A stretch of DNA of 64,000 bases, taken from the NCBI RefSeq assembly GCF_001421565.1, contig NZ_LMKQ01000001.1, positions 1,921,651 through 1,985,650 on the forward strand, given 5' to 3'. A model generated the notes under the pieces. The model was not told the origin of the DNA. It saw only the letters and a program-made list of their open reading frames with translations, and searched no databases. Numbering within the stretch: position 1 is the stretch's first letter; every line of letters starts with the position of its first letter. This DNA comes from Agromyces sp. Leaf222. Lineage in GTDB: Bacteria; Actinomycetota; Actinomycetes; Actinomycetales; Microbacteriaceae. Both the position numbers and the translations under genes were made by a program. Of this stretch, positions 1 to 13,446 are shown in pieces.

Positions 1-207
1 GAGCGCATCGAGCACGCGCAGCGCACGCCGCTGACGCCCGCGGTGTCGGGCACGGATGCCGGGTCCGCCGCCTCGGGGCCGCAGCTGTACACCGGCACCA
101 TCGTGCTCGACCGGGCGGGCTCGTTCGGGTACACCGTGCGCGTCGTGCCGCGGCATGCGCTGCTCACCTCGCCGGCGGAACTGGGACTCGTCGCCGTCGC
201 CGGCTGA
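1..207 (+). CDS. glgP: C-terminal end of alpha-glucan (glycogen) phosphorylase, partial
   Basis: Only the last 68 codons are present; the gene enters from the left edge in frame 1 and stops with TGA at 205-207. The tail contains GSFGYTVRVVPRH followed by LLTSPAELGLV, which I recognise as the C-terminus of the actinobacterial DUF3417-type alpha-glucan phosphorylases. These enzymes release glucose 1-phosphate from alpha-1,4-glucans in the cytosol. The leftward glgX on the other side of ybaK encodes the partner debranching enzyme, which supports the glycogen assignment. No active-site or PLP region lies inside the window, so the call rests on the tail and the context. Confidence 0.75.
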   Translation, partial: ERIEHAQRTPLTPAVSGTDAGSAASGPQLYTGTIVLDRAGSFGYTVRVVPRHALLTSPAELGLVAVAG

Positions 208-230
208 GCGCCGCGGCGGCCGTGCGGCCG

Positions 231-727
231 TCAGCGGGCGCGGGCGATGGGCGCGTAGCGGCCCGAGGTGACGGCGATGAGGTCGTCGGGTGCGAGCTCG
301 AGGTCGAGCCCGCGGCGACCGCCGGACACGTAGACCCGTTCGCAGAGGATGGCCGACTCGTCGAGCACGGTCGGCAGCGGCGTCTTCTGCCCGATGGGAC
401 TGATGCCGCCGACGACGTACCCGGTCTTGCGTTCGGCGACGGCGGGATCGGCCATCTCTGCCCGCTTGCCGCCCAGGGCCTGTGCGAACGCCTTGAGGTC
501 GAGCTGCATCGCGACGGGCACGATCGCGACGGCGAGCGAGCCGTCGACGACCGCGAGCAGCGTCTTGAACACGCGGTCGGGGTCGAGGCCGAGCTTCTCG
601 GCGGCCTCGAGCCCGTATGCGGCGGCGCGGGGGTCATGCTCGTAGGCGTGCGCGCGGAACGCGACGCCCGCCCGGGTCAGCGCGAGGGTCGCGGGCGTGC
701 CCGCCGCGGCATCCGACCGTCTGGCCA

Positions 728-728
<1 letters not shown>
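231..728 (-). CDS. ybaK: Cys-tRNA(Pro)/Cys-tRNA(Cys) deacylase, YbaK family
   Basis: A 165-aa protein of usual length for the YbaK/ProX-like editing family, which hydrolyses Cys mischarged on tRNA-Pro. Visible family hallmarks are VFKTLLA near residue 48 with the conserved Lys, the VPVAMQLDLKAFAQALGGKRAEM stretch region around 70-90, and the GGISPIGQK loop near residue 105. The ATG at 728 is chosen because it overlaps the glgX stop by 4 bp (ATGA), so the two leftward genes are probably translationally coupled. It converges with the glgP fragment, with only 23 bp between the two stops. Confidence 0.9.
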
Positions 729-2899
<2,171 letters not shown>

Positions 2900-2905
2900 G
2901 CGTTC

Positions 2906-2912
2906 TAGAGTA
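2906..2912. promoter_or_regulatory. Overlapping divergent -10 boxes for glgX and the cysteine desulfurase gene
   Basis: TAGAGT (2906-2911) reads rightward toward the gene starting at 2938, which also has a GGACGGAGGG ribosome site. TACTCT (2912-2907, minus strand) reads leftward and ends 7 nt before the glgX ATG. The two hexamers share most of their bases, so the two promoters probably exclude each other. This is inferred from sequence only. Confidence 0.5.
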
Positions 2913-2937
2913 GATCCACACGAGGGACGGAGGGCGC

Positions 2938-4176
2938 ATGGCGGTCTACCTCGACCACGCGGCCACCACCCCCATGCGGCCGGAGGCGATCGACGCCATG
3001 GTCGACGCGATGCGGCTGGTCGGCAATCCCGCCTCGATCCACAGCGCCGGGCAGCACGCGAAGCGGGTCCTCGAGGAGTCCCGCGAGCGCATCGCCGCGA
3101 CCCTCGGCGTCGACGGCATCGAGGTCGTGTTCACCGGCAACGGCACCGAGGCCGTCAACCTCGCGATCAAGGGCCTCTGGTGGAGTCGGCAGGCGAGCAC
3201 ACCAGACGGTTCCGGCGCGCGCCGCCGCATCCTGGTTCCCGCGGGCGAGCACCACGCCACCGTCGACACGGTCGAATGGCTGGCGACCCACGAGGGTGCC
3301 GTCGTCGACGAGGTGCCGCTCGACGGGGTCGGACGGCTGCGACTCGACGTGCTCGAGCGACTGCTCGACGAGCACGCGGCATCCGTCGCCCTCGTCACGA
3401 TGCTCTGGGCCAACAACGAGGTCGGCACGATCCAGCCGGTCGCCGAGGTCGCTCGCCTCACGGCCGCGGCCGGCGTGCCGCTGCACGTCGACGCCGTGTC
3501 GGCGTACGGACAGGTGCCGATCGACGTCCGGGGCATCCGTCGCGACACCCAGGCGCCGCGCGGCGCCGGACTCGTCGCGCTCAGCGTCTCGGCGCACAAG
3601 ATCGGCGGCCCCACCGGCATCGGCGCGCTCGTGCTCGACCGGTCGGCCTCACTCGAACCGCTCATCCACGGCGGCGGTCAGCAGCGCAAGGTGCGCTCGG
3701 GCACGCAGGACGTCGCCGCGGCCGCCGCGTTCGCCGCCGCCGCCGAGGCCGTGCAGTCCGCGCTCCCCGAAGACGCAGCACGCATGGCCGGCCTCCGCGA
3801 CCGGCTCATCAGCGGCGCGCTCGCCGCGGTGCCCGGCGTGCACCTCTCGGGCGACCCGACCGCCGATGGCCGGCTGCCCGGCAACGTGCACCTCTCCTTC
3901 GACGGGTGCGAGGGCGACTCCCTGCTGTTCCTGCTCGACGCCGCAGGGGTCGCCGTGTCGACCGGGTCGGCGTGCCAGGCCGGCGTGCCCGAACCCTCCC
4001 ACGTGCTCATGGCCATGGGTCGCACCGAGGCCGACGCACGGGGCGCCCTGCGCATCACGCTCGGCCACGACTCGACCGACGCCGACGTCGAGGCGTTCCT
4101 CGCCGCGCTGCCGGCCGCGCACGCGCAGGCCGCGAAGGCTGGGCTCGCCGCCCGGGCCACGTCGTTCGACCGCTGA
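2938..4176 (+). CDS. Cysteine desulfurase (NifS/IscS-like, class V aminotransferase)
   Basis: A 412-aa PLP enzyme that takes sulfur from cysteine as a persulfide for tRNA thiolation and Fe-S assembly. Seen in the protein: the YLDHAATTP start, the [15 protein letters not shown]-phosphate region (about 68), the EHHATV histidine (about 105), [10 protein letters not shown] with the PLP lysine Lys221, and STGSACQAG with the acceptor Cys346. mnmA follows 47 bp downstream, and MnmA needs such a sulfur donor, so the pair likely works together in making 2-thiouridine. The start ATG at 2938 follows GGACGGAGGG. Whether it serves as the general IscS cannot be told here. Confidence 0.92.
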   Translation: MAVYLDHAATTPMRPEAIDAMVDAMRLVGNPASIHSAGQHAKRVLEESRERIAATLGVDGIEVVFTGNGTEAVNLAIKGLWWSRQASTPDGSGARRRILVPAGEHHATVDTVEWLATHEGAVVDEVPLDGVGRLRLDVLERLLDEHAASVALVTMLWANNEVGTIQPVAEVARLTAAAGVPLHVDAVSAYGQVPIDVRGIRRDTQAPRGAGLVALSVSAHKIGGPTGIGALVLDRSASLEPLIHGGGQQRKVRSGTQDVAAAAAFAAAAEAVQSALPEDAARMAGLRDRLISGALAAVPGVHLSGDPTADGRLPGNVHLSFDGCEGDSLLFLLDAAGVAVSTGSACQAGVPEPSHVLMAMGRTEADARGALRITLGHDSTDADVEAFLAALPAAHAQAAKAGLAARATSFDR

Positions 4177-4211
4177 GGCCCGCACGCGGCATCCGCTCAG
4201 GGGCACCTGCC

Positions 4212-4217
4212 TACACT
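4212..4217 (+). promoter_or_regulatory. -10 box TACACT of mnmA, leaderless geometry
   Basis: TACACT lies exactly 6 nt before the GTG at 4224 and there is no Shine-Dalgarno sequence. This spacing recurs before many genes in the window and decides between the two adjacent GTG codons (4221 and 4224) in favour of 4224. Confidence 0.5.
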
Positions 4218-4223
4218 GGAGTG

Positions 4224-5345
4224 GTGAAGGTTCTTGCAGCGATGAGCGGTGGCGTCGACAGCGCCGTCGCGGCCGCGCGCGCGGTCGAGGCGGGGCACGA
4301 GGTCGTCGGCGTGCACCTGGCGCTCAGCCGCATGCCGGGCACCCTGCGCACCGGCAGCCGCGGCTGCTGCACCATCGAGGACTCGATGGACGCCCAGCGT
4401 GCGGCGAACGTGCTCGGCATCCCGTACTACGTGTGGGACTTCTCGGAGCGCTTCAAGGCCGACGTCGTCGACGACTTCGTCGCCGAGTACTCCGCGGGCC
4501 GCACGCCCAACCCGTGCATGCGCTGCAACGAGCGCATCAAGTTCGCCGCGCTGCTCGAGAAGGCGCTCGCCCTCGGGTTCGACGCCGTCGCAACGGGCCA
4601 CTACGCCAAGATCACGACCGATTCCGCGGGCAACCGCGAACTGCACCGCGCGAGCGCCGAGGCGAAGGACCAGAGCTACGTGCTCGGGGTGCTCACCGCA
4701 GAGCAGCTCGCCCACGCCTACTTCCCGCTCGGCGACACGCCGACGAAGGCGCTCGTGCGCGCCGAGGCCGCCGAGCGCGGCCTGAGCGTCGCGCAGAAGC
4801 CCGACTCGTACGACATCTGCTTCATCCCCGACGGCGACACGAAGGGCTGGCTCGCCGAGCGCGTCGGCACCGCGACCGGCGACATCGTCGACCGCACGGG
4901 CGCCGTCGTCGGCACCCACGAGGGCGCGCACGCCTACACGGTCGGCCAGCGTCGCGGCATGCGCCTCGGAACCCCCGCGGCCGACGGCAAGCCGCGCTTC
5001 GTGCTCGAGGTGCGACCGAAGGACAACACCGTCGTGGTCGGCCCCAAGGAGGCCCTCGCGACCGCGCTCATCGCCGGCTCCCGCTACACCTGGGCCGGGC
5101 TCGCGCCGGCCGACCCGTCGACGGAGTTCGCGTGCGAGGTGCAGATCCGCGCGCATGCCGATCCCGTTCCCGCAGTTGCACAGGTCGTGCCGGATGCCGC
5201 GGGCACGCCGGAGTTCGTCGTGACGCCCGAGATCCCGCTCGACGGGGTCGCCCCCGGGCAGACCGCCGTGATCTACGTCGGCACGCGGGTGTTGGGCCAG
5301 TTCACGATCGACCGCACCGTCAGTGCGGTGCCCGTCGGGGCGTAG
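4224..5345 (+). CDS. mnmA: tRNA-specific 2-thiouridylase MnmA
   Basis: A 373-aa protein that activates U34 of tRNA-Lys/Glu/Gln with ATP and inserts sulfur delivered from a cysteine desulfurase. It shows the PP-loop SGGVDS at residues 8-13, the NPCMRCN motif with the catalytic-position Cys101, ATGHYAK near 123, and the partner cysteine Cys199 in DICFIPDG. The Asp of the E. coli NPDxxCN motif is Cys98 here, a variant also common in other Gram-positive MnmA proteins. The GTG at 4224 is chosen over 4221 by its distance from the TACACT box. It follows a cysteine desulfurase gene, the expected sulfur source. Confidence 0.96.
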   Translation: MKVLAAMSGGVDSAVAAARAVEAGHEVVGVHLALSRMPGTLRTGSRGCCTIEDSMDAQRAANVLGIPYYVWDFSERFKADVVDDFVAEYSAGRTPNPCMRCNERIKFAALLEKALALGFDAVATGHYAKITTDSAGNRELHRASAEAKDQSYVLGVLTAEQLAHAYFPLGDTPTKALVRAEAAERGLSVAQKPDSYDICFIPDGDTKGWLAERVGTATGDIVDRTGAVVGTHEGAHAYTVGQRRGMRLGTPAADGKPRFVLEVRPKDNTVVVGPKEALATALIAGSRYTWAGLAPADPSTEFACEVQIRAHADPVPAVAQVVPDAAGTPEFVVTPEIPLDGVAPGQTAVIYVGTRVLGQFTIDRTVSAVPVGA

Positions 5346-5501
5346 CGGTCGGTCGCGCGGCCGGTCGCGGCATCCGCTGTTCGGGTCGGGCGGCGTGGGC
5401 CCCAAGCCGACGAGTCGGAGGCGATCAGGCGGATGCCGCGCGTGAAATAGCGGTTCTGCGGCCGCGGTGTCAAGGCCCAGCGGCGTGAATCGAGCCTTCA
5501 C

Positions 5502-5507
5502 TAGATT
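5502..5507 (+). promoter_or_regulatory. -10 box TAGATT upstream of the 5553 gene
   Basis: TAGATT sits 45 nt before the GTG at 5553, and a strong GAGGAGG ribosome site lies in between, so this gene has a normal leader. No convincing -35 element is visible. The rest of the 207-bp gap after mnmA holds two GCGGCATCC/GGATGCCGC oligomers and nothing else I can name. Confidence 0.4.
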
Positions 5508-5552
5508 CATCGGACGTCGCTCGATCGAGCGGCGCACCCCGAGGAGGACGAC

Positions 5553-6428
5553 GTGACCACCCCCCGAGTTCCCGAAGAACGAAGCGCCACGCACCCCGCA
5601 CCCGCAGCATCCGCCGCACCCGCCACCGCCGTCATCGACGAGCGCGAGGCCGCCGACCGCACCCCCGCACGTACCGACGACCGCACGGCCGACGACCGCG
5701 ACACCGTCGCGTACCCCGTGGTCGCGACCGGTCCGGACGCCCGCGGCACGAAGACCGGCACGGTCGAAGCGCCCGCCGCACCCGCACCCGCTTCCGCTTC
5801 CGCTTCCGCTTCCGACGAGCCGACCGCCGCCGACGGTGAAGCCGACGCCGCGCCCTACGGCGCAGCCGCCCGCCGGGCCGTCGTCGCACGCCAGCGCGAG
5901 GCCTTCGGCGGCGTGAAGATCGGTTCCGCACTCTTCGGCTGGCTGACCGCCACGGGAACCGCGGCGATCCTGACGGGCACCGTCGCCGGGGCGAGCACCG
6001 CCCTCGGCATCGACACGACGGGTCGGGCAGCCGTGCTCACGGGCGTCGCCTCCGAGAGCGTCGGATGGGTGGCCGTGACCGTGCTCGCCCTGATCCTCCT
6101 CGCGTCGTACTGGTGCGGCGGCTACGTCGCAGCGCGCATGGCGCGGTTCAACGGCGCGGTGCAGGGGCTCGCCGTCTGGGTCTGGGCACTCGTGATCGCG
6201 ATCGTGGTGTCGCTCGTCAGCGTCATCATCGGCAGCCAGGTCGACGTGCTCGCCAATGCGAACCTGTACCCGCGCATCCAGATGAGCCCCGAGGAGTTCA
6301 CCGTCGCCGGCCTCGTCATCGCGGCGATCGTGCTCGTCTCGAGCCTCGCCGGCGCCGTGCTCGGCGGCATGTCGGGCACGCGGTACCACCGCCGTGTCGA
6401 CCGCGCCGGATTCGTCGAGGAGCGCTGA
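5553..6428 (+). CDS. Membrane protein with long disordered N-terminus, function unknown
   Basis: A 291-aa protein. Residues 1-115 are Ala/Pro/Thr/Asp-rich and clearly low complexity, including an ASASASASD run. After that come about four hydrophobic segments: near 128-150 (GSALFGWLTATGTAAILTG), 168-188, 202-225 and 245-268. The start is GTG at 5553 after GAGGAGGACGAC. I do not recognise a named family; the membrane part resembles generic actinobacterial membrane proteins whose soluble end is cytoplasmic. It stands alone between mnmA and the phosphotransferase gene. Confidence 0.7.
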   Translation: MTTPRVPEERSATHPAPAASAAPATAVIDEREAADRTPARTDDRTADDRDTVAYPVVATGPDARGTKTGTVEAPAAPAPASASASASDEPTAADGEADAAPYGAAARRAVVARQREAFGGVKIGSALFGWLTATGTAAILTGTVAGASTALGIDTTGRAAVLTGVASESVGWVAVTVLALILLASYWCGGYVAARMARFNGAVQGLAVWVWALVIAIVVSLVSVIIGSQVDVLANANLYPRIQMSPEEFTVAGLVIAAIVLVSSLAGAVLGGMSGTRYHRRVDRAGFVEER

Positions 6429-6464
6429 TCCGCCCCCTGCCGACCATCACGCCGGTGAGCTCAC

Positions 6465-7223
6465 GTGACGCGTGAGCTCGCCGGCGTTCCCGACGAGGCG
6501 GTGACGGTGCCCGACGCGGTCGAGGCGTTCGCCTCCGGCGGGTCGATCACGCCCGTCTGGCGCAACACGGCGGGCGGGCTGACGTTCCGGGTCGAGCGCC
6601 CCGCCGCCGCGGGCGGTTCCTGCTTCGTCAAGTGGAATCCGAACGGCACGGGGGAGTCGCTCGCCGACGAGGAGCGACGTCTCTCGTGGCTTCGCGGCCG
6701 CATCGCCGCCCCGCGGGTCGTGGCGTCCGGTCACGACGAGCGCGGCGAGTGGCTCGCGACCGAGGCGATCGACGCGGCATCCGCGGTCTCGGCCGCCTGG
6801 TCGGCACGAGCGGATGTCGCGGCGCGCGCCATGGGCACCGGACTGCGGCGCCTGCACGACGCCGTCGACCCCGATGAATGCCCGTTCGACTGGTCGGTCG
6901 CCGCTCGCATCGCGGTCGCGGAGGACTCCTGGCTCGTCGTGCCGCCGCACCTGCGCGACGCGCCGCCCATCGACCGGCTCGTGGTCTGCCACGGCGACCC
7001 CTGCGCGCCGAACACCCTCATCGACGTGCGCGGGGCGTTCGCGGGCATCGTCGATGTGGCGAGGCTCGGCGTCGCCGACCGCTGGGCCGACCTCGCCGTC
7101 GGCAGCTGGAGCCTCGAGTGGAACTTCGGCGGCGGTTCCGAGCCCGCATTCTTCGAGGCCTACGGCATCGAGCCCGACGCCGAGCGCATCGCCTACTACC
7201 GAGCGCTCTGGGACGCGACCTGA
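6465..7223 (+). CDS. Aminoglycoside phosphotransferase-like kinase (APH(3') type fold)
   Basis: A 252-aa protein slightly shorter than classical APH(3') enzymes (about 264 aa). It carries the Brenner motif VCHGDPCAPN (His176, Asp178, Asn183), the Mg-binding IVDVARLGVADRWADL (Asp197) and a candidate ATP lysine in CFVKWN (Lys56). This is the full APH catalytic set, so a small-molecule kinase activity is likely, but the substrate cannot be read from the sequence. The GTG start at 6465 lacks a clear ribosome site. Base composition matches its neighbours and no mobile element is nearby, so it looks like a resident chromosomal gene and not a recent resistance import. Confidence 0.75.
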   Translation: MTRELAGVPDEAVTVPDAVEAFASGGSITPVWRNTAGGLTFRVERPAAAGGSCFVKWNPNGTGESLADEERRLSWLRGRIAAPRVVASGHDERGEWLATEAIDAASAVSAAWSARADVAARAMGTGLRRLHDAVDPDECPFDWSVAARIAVAEDSWLVVPPHLRDAPPIDRLVVCHGDPCAPNTLIDVRGAFAGIVDVARLGVADRWADLAVGSWSLEWNFGGGSEPAFFEAYGIEPDAERIAYYRALWDAT

Positions 7224-7280
7224 CAGCGCGCCGGTGCCGGTTCTCGGCGTCGCGTCGGGCGTCGCGTCGGTGGTCGCTCA

Positions 7281-9644
<2,364 letters not shown>

Positions 9645-9707
9645 CTGCGGAGCCGACGACCGGGCGGGAGGGGCCGCGGTCGAACCGAACGGCCGACGGG
9701 GGAGCAG

Positions 9708-11534
9708 ATGACCGAAGAGACGACTTCGAGCGCCGACGCGCCGGATCACGGCGACGCATCAGGCGCGTCGAGCGCATCGGACTCGACCGAAGCGGAGGCG
9801 GTCCAGGCGTCCCCGGCCGAAGGAGCCTCGCGCAGGGACTTCCTGAAGCTCGGCGGTGCGGCGGCGGCCGGAGCGGTGGTCGGCGCCGGCGCCGGCGCAT
9901 CGGCGGGGCTCGCCGTCGGCCATGCGCGCGGCTTCGCCGAGGGTTCCGACGAGTTCGCGGCGCTCACCCCTCGCGAGCAGGCCGGATTCGACCACCTCGT
10001 CGTCGTCATGGGCGAGAACCGGTCGTTCGACAACCTGCTCGGTTGGCTGTACACCCCCGACGACGTGCCCGCTGCGGGCTTCGACGGGCTCGCCTTCGGC
10101 ACGTATTCGAACACCGGGCTCGACGGCACCGAGGTGCCGGTGCATGTGTACGAGGGCACGACCGACGAGATCATGGGCAAGCCCAACCCCGATCCCGGCG
10201 AGGAGTTCCCGCATGTGAACACCCAGCTGTTCGGCATCGTCGACCCGTCGACGAACTCCGAGGTCGAGGTCGGCGACATGGACGCGCCGTACAACGCACC
10301 CAAGCCGGGGCAGAAGCCGACGATGAAGGGCTTCCTCGACGACTACGTCATCAACTACGAGCGGCTGAAGAAGGGCAAGCAGCCCACGGCCGACGAGGCG
10401 AACCAGATCATGGGGTCGTTCTCGCCCGAGATGCTGCCGGTGCTCTCGACCCTGGCGAAGAACTTCGCCGTGTACGACGCCTGGCACTGCGGCGTGCCGT
10501 CGCAGACGTTCTGCAACCGCTCGTTCTTCCACGCGTCGACCTCGCACGGCTTCGTCACGAACAAGCACGGCGGCGGCTACCGCAAGTGGATCGACGCCGA
10601 TCCGACGCCGACCGTCTTCAACCGGCTCGAGGAGGCCGGCGTGAGCTGGCGCATCTACTTCGACGAGCTCCAGCTCGTGTCGTTCACGGGCGTGCTGCAC
10701 GCGCCGGTGCTCGAGCCGTACTGGCGAACCGAGCGGTTCGCGACCATGGAGCAGTTCTACGACGACGTGCGCACCGGCAGGCTCCCGGCCTATGCCTTCA
10801 TCGAGCCGCGCATGGTCTACAACCACAACGACTTCCATCCGCCGTTCGGCAAGCTCCGCGAGTCCGACTTCGACGGCACCGAGATCATCGACAGCGCGGT
10901 CTCCGACGTCCGCGCGGGCGAGTTGCTCATCCACCGCATCTACGAGGCGGTCAAGACGAGCGCGAGCTCGGGCGGGTCGAACGCGCTGAACACGCTCCTG
11001 CTCATCACGTTCGACGAGCACGGCGGCACCTACGACCACGTGCCGCCGCCGGTCGCGACGCCGCCCCACGAAGACGAGGATCCCGGCGAGATGGGCTTCA
11101 CCTTCGACCGGCTCGGATGCCGCGTGCCGGCCATCGCCGTCTCCGCCTACACGAGGGCGGGCACCGTCGTCCACGACGAGATGCACCACGCGGCGGTGAT
11201 CGCCACGCTGGCGCGCCTGCACGGGCTGAAGCCGCTCACGCGTCGAGACGCGGGTGCGAACAACCTCTTCAACGCCGTCAACCTCGATGCGCCGCGACAT
11301 CCGTCGACCTGGCCGTCGACGACGCCGCAGTACCTGCCGCCGAACCCGCAGGCCACGCCGCCGCACCCGGCCCACGTGCACAAGGACAAGCCGTTGAGTC
11401 CGCCCGCGCGGGGCCTGCTCGGCATGCTGCTGGCGCGCTTCGGGCAGGCCGACGAGCCGGAGCCCGAGACCTACGCCGACGCGTACCGGCTGCTGCACAA
11501 GTACGGCGACGGGCTCTTCGGCGTGCAGGGATAG
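9708..11534 (+). CDS. Tat-secreted phosphoesterase (phospholipase C / acid phosphatase family)
   Basis: A 608-aa protein. Residues 41-75 form a twin-arginine signal (SRRDFLKLGGAAAAG), preceded by an unusually long Asp/Ser/Ala-rich N-terminus. The mature part opens with VVVMGENRSFDNLLG (about 98-112), the metal-site motif of the PF04185 phosphoesterases, and has TFDEHGGTYDHVPPP near 430. These enzymes cleave phosphodiesters or phosphomonoesters outside the membrane. The C-terminal 60 residues are Pro/His-rich. The ATG at 9708 follows GGGGGAGCAG. It may help phosphate scavenging, but no pho box is evident upstream. The substrate class remains open. Confidence 0.82.
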   Translation: MTEETTSSADAPDHGDASGASSASDSTEAEAVQASPAEGASRRDFLKLGGAAAAGAVVGAGAGASAGLAVGHARGFAEGSDEFAALTPREQAGFDHLVVVMGENRSFDNLLGWLYTPDDVPAAGFDGLAFGTYSNTGLDGTEVPVHVYEGTTDEIMGKPNPDPGEEFPHVNTQLFGIVDPSTNSEVEVGDMDAPYNAPKPGQKPTMKGFLDDYVINYERLKKGKQPTADEANQIMGSFSPEMLPVLSTLAKNFAVYDAWHCGVPSQTFCNRSFFHASTSHGFVTNKHGGGYRKWIDADPTPTVFNRLEEAGVSWRIYFDELQLVSFTGVLHAPVLEPYWRTERFATMEQFYDDVRTGRLPAYAFIEPRMVYNHNDFHPPFGKLRESDFDGTEIIDSAVSDVRAGELLIHRIYEAVKTSASSGGSNALNTLLLITFDEHGGTYDHVPPPVATPPHEDEDPGEMGFTFDRLGCRVPAIAVSAYTRAGTVVHDEMHHAAVIATLARLHGLKPLTRRDAGANNLFNAVNLDAPRHPSTWPSTTPQYLPPNPQATPPHPAHVHKDKPLSPPARGLLGMLLARFGQADEPEPETYADAYRLLHKYGDGLFGVQG

Positions 11535-11575
11535 GCCGGGTGCGGGGCCCGACGCGCCGCACGGCCCGCCGCCGA

Positions 11576-11581
11576 TAGAAT
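11576..11581 (+). promoter_or_regulatory. -10 box TAGAAT of the gatCAB operon
   Basis: TAGAAT lies 33 nt before the gatC ATG, with a GACGGAGCAG ribosome site between them. It is the only promoter-like signal I see for the three overlapping gat genes. Confidence 0.45.
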
Positions 11582-11614
11582 CGAAGCATCCCCATCACGA
11601 GACGACGGAGCAGC

Positions 11615-11917
11615 ATGTCCGAAATCACTGCGGAGCAGGTCGCGCATCTCGCGAACCTCGCTCGCATCGCGCTCACCGAAGAAGAGATCGCGCACCTCAC
11701 GACGGAGCTCGGCCAGATCATGCAGGCCGTCGAGACGGTCAGCGAGGTCGCGACCCCCGACGTTCCGCCGACCAGTCACCCGATCCCGCTGCAGAACGTG
11801 TTCCGCGCCGACGTGGTCGGCGATGATGTGCTGACGGCCGAGCAGGCCGTGGCCGGAGCACCGGCGGTCGACGGCACGCGGTTCGTCGTGTCGGCGATCC
11901 TGGGGGAGGAGCAGTGA
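11615..11917 (+). CDS. gatC: Asp/Glu-tRNA amidotransferase subunit GatC
   Basis: A 100-aa protein that stabilises the GatAB complex. The family signature is visible at the start ([19 protein letters not shown]) and end ([16 protein letters not shown]). It opens a three-gene unit: its stop overlaps the gatA GTG by 4 bp. The complex amidates Glu-tRNA(Gln) and Asp-tRNA(Asn) in bacteria lacking GlnRS or AsnRS. Confidence 0.95.
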   Translation: MSEITAEQVAHLANLARIALTEEEIAHLTTELGQIMQAVETVSEVATPDVPPTSHPIPLQNVFRADVVGDDVLTAEQAVAGAPAVDGTRFVVSAILGEEQ

Positions 11918-13446
11918 GCGAGATCATCCGCCTGACCGCCGCCGAGCTCGGCGAGCGCATCGCCTCGGGCGACGTCTCGTCGGTCGAGGCCACGCGCGCC
12001 CACCTCGACCGCATCGCCGCCGTCGACGGCGCGGTGCACGCGTTCCTGCACGTCGACGCCGAGGGCGCCCTCGCGGCGGCCGCCGACGTCGACCGTCGCC
12101 GCGCGGCGGGCGAGGCGTTCGGCCCGCTGGCCGGCGTGCCCATCGCCGTGAAGGACGTGCTCGTCACCGAGGGCATGCCCTCGACCGCCGGTTCGCGCAT
12201 CCTCGAGGGCTGGATCCCGCCGTACGACGCGACGCCGGTGCGCCTCGTGCGCGAGGCGGGCATGATTCCGCTCGGCAAGACCAACATGGACGAGTTCGCC
12301 ATGGGCTCCTCCACCGAGCACTCCGCCTACGGGCCGACCCACAACCCGTGGGATCTCGACCGCATCCCCGGCGGGTCGGGCGGTGGCTCTGCGGCATCCG
12401 TCGCGGCCTTCGAGGCGCCGCTCGCGCTCGGCAGCGACACGGGCGGCTCGATCCGCCAGCCCGCCCACGTCACGGGCACGGTCGGCGTCAAGCCCACGTA
12501 CGGCGCGGTGAGCCGCTACGGCTCGATCGCCCTCGCCTCCTCGCTCGACCAGATCGGCCCCGTCACGCGCACCGTGCTCGACGCGGCGCTGCTGCAAGAC
12601 GTGATCGCCGGCCACGATCCTCACGACTCCACGTCGATCCCCGAGGCCTGGCCGTCGATGGCCGACGCGGTGCGCCGAGCGGATGTCGCGGGCGTGCGCA
12701 TCGGCGTCGTGAAGCAGCTCGACTCCGACGGCGTGCAGGCGGGCGTGCGCTCGCGCTTCCACGAGGCGCTCGCCCTCCTCGAACGCAACGGCGCCGAGAT
12801 CGTCGAGATCGACGCCCCGAGCTTCGAGTACGCGATCGCCGCCTACTACCTGATCCTCCCGGCCGAGGCCTCCTCCAACCTGGCGAAGTTCGACTCGGTG
12901 CGCTTCGGCCTCCGGGTCACGCCTGAGGGCGGCGGCACGGTCGAGCAGGTCATGGCGGCCACGCGCGAGGCCGGCTTCGGCCCCGAGGTCAAGCGACGCA
13001 TCATCCTCGGCACCTACGCTCTGTCGGCCGGCTACTACGACGCCTACTACGGCAGTGCGCAGAAGGTGCGCACGCTCGTGCAGCGCGACTTCGACTCGGC
13101 CTTCGCGAAGGTCGACGTGCTCGCCACGCCGACGGCGCCGACGACCGCGTTCAAGCTCGGCGAGAAGCTCGACGACCCGCTGTCGATGTACCTCAACGAT
13201 GTCGCGACGATCCCGGCGAACCTCGCCGGTGTTCCCGGCATCTCGCTGCCCGCGGGCCTCGCGCCCGAAGACGGCCTGCCCGTCGGCATCCAGTTCCTCG
13301 CGCCGGCGCGCCAGGACGCGCGCCTCTACAACGTGGGCGGGGCGCTCGAGCGCCTGCTCGAGGCCGAGTGGGGGGCGCCGCTGCTGAGCCGCGCGCCCGA
13401 TCTGTCTTCGCATGAGATGGCTGCGGCCGAGGAAGGTGCACTCTGA
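11914..13446 (+). CDS. gatA: Glutamyl-tRNA(Gln) amidotransferase subunit A
   Basis: A 510-aa amidase that frees ammonia from glutamine and channels it to GatB. The catalytic Ser-cisSer-Lys triad is complete: Lys80 in VAVKDVL, Ser155 in [10 protein letters not shown] and Ser179 in [12 protein letters not shown]. The GTG start overlaps gatC by 4 bp and the stop overlaps the gatB start by 1 bp (TGATG), so the three subunits are likely made in step. Length is within the family norm. Confidence 0.97.
   Translation: MSEIIRLTAAELGERIASGDVSSVEATRAHLDRIAAVDGAVHAFLHVDAEGALAAAADVDRRRAAGEAFGPLAGVPIAVKDVLVTEGMPSTAGSRILEGWIPPYDATPVRLVREAGMIPLGKTNMDEFAMGSSTEHSAYGPTHNPWDLDRIPGGSGGGSAASVAAFEAPLALGSDTGGSIRQPAHVTGTVGVKPTYGAVSRYGSIALASSLDQIGPVTRTVLDAALLQDVIAGHDPHDSTSIPEAWPSMADAVRRADVAGVRIGVVKQLDSDGVQAGVRSRFHEALALLERNGAEIVEIDAPSFEYAIAAYYLILPAEASSNLAKFDSVRFGLRVTPEGGGTVEQVMAATREAGFGPEVKRRIILGTYALSAGYYDAYYGSAQKVRTLVQRDFDSAFAKVDVLATPTAPTTAFKLGEKLDDPLSMYLNDVATIPANLAGVPGISLPAGLAPEDGLPVGIQFLAPARQDARLYNVGGALERLLEAEWGAPLLSRAPDLSSHEMAAAEEGAL

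Noticed and set aside
5760..5820. Simple repeat encoding Ala-Ser in the 5553 gene considered as a microsatellite
   Set aside because: It is a short low-complexity coding stretch (CTTCCG/CTTCCG-type units) within an already disordered region, too short to call separately.
6527..6540. GTTCGC-N5-GCG match (ClgR-like)
   Set aside because: It lies inside the APH-like coding region; such a G+C-rich motif is expected about twice by chance in the window.
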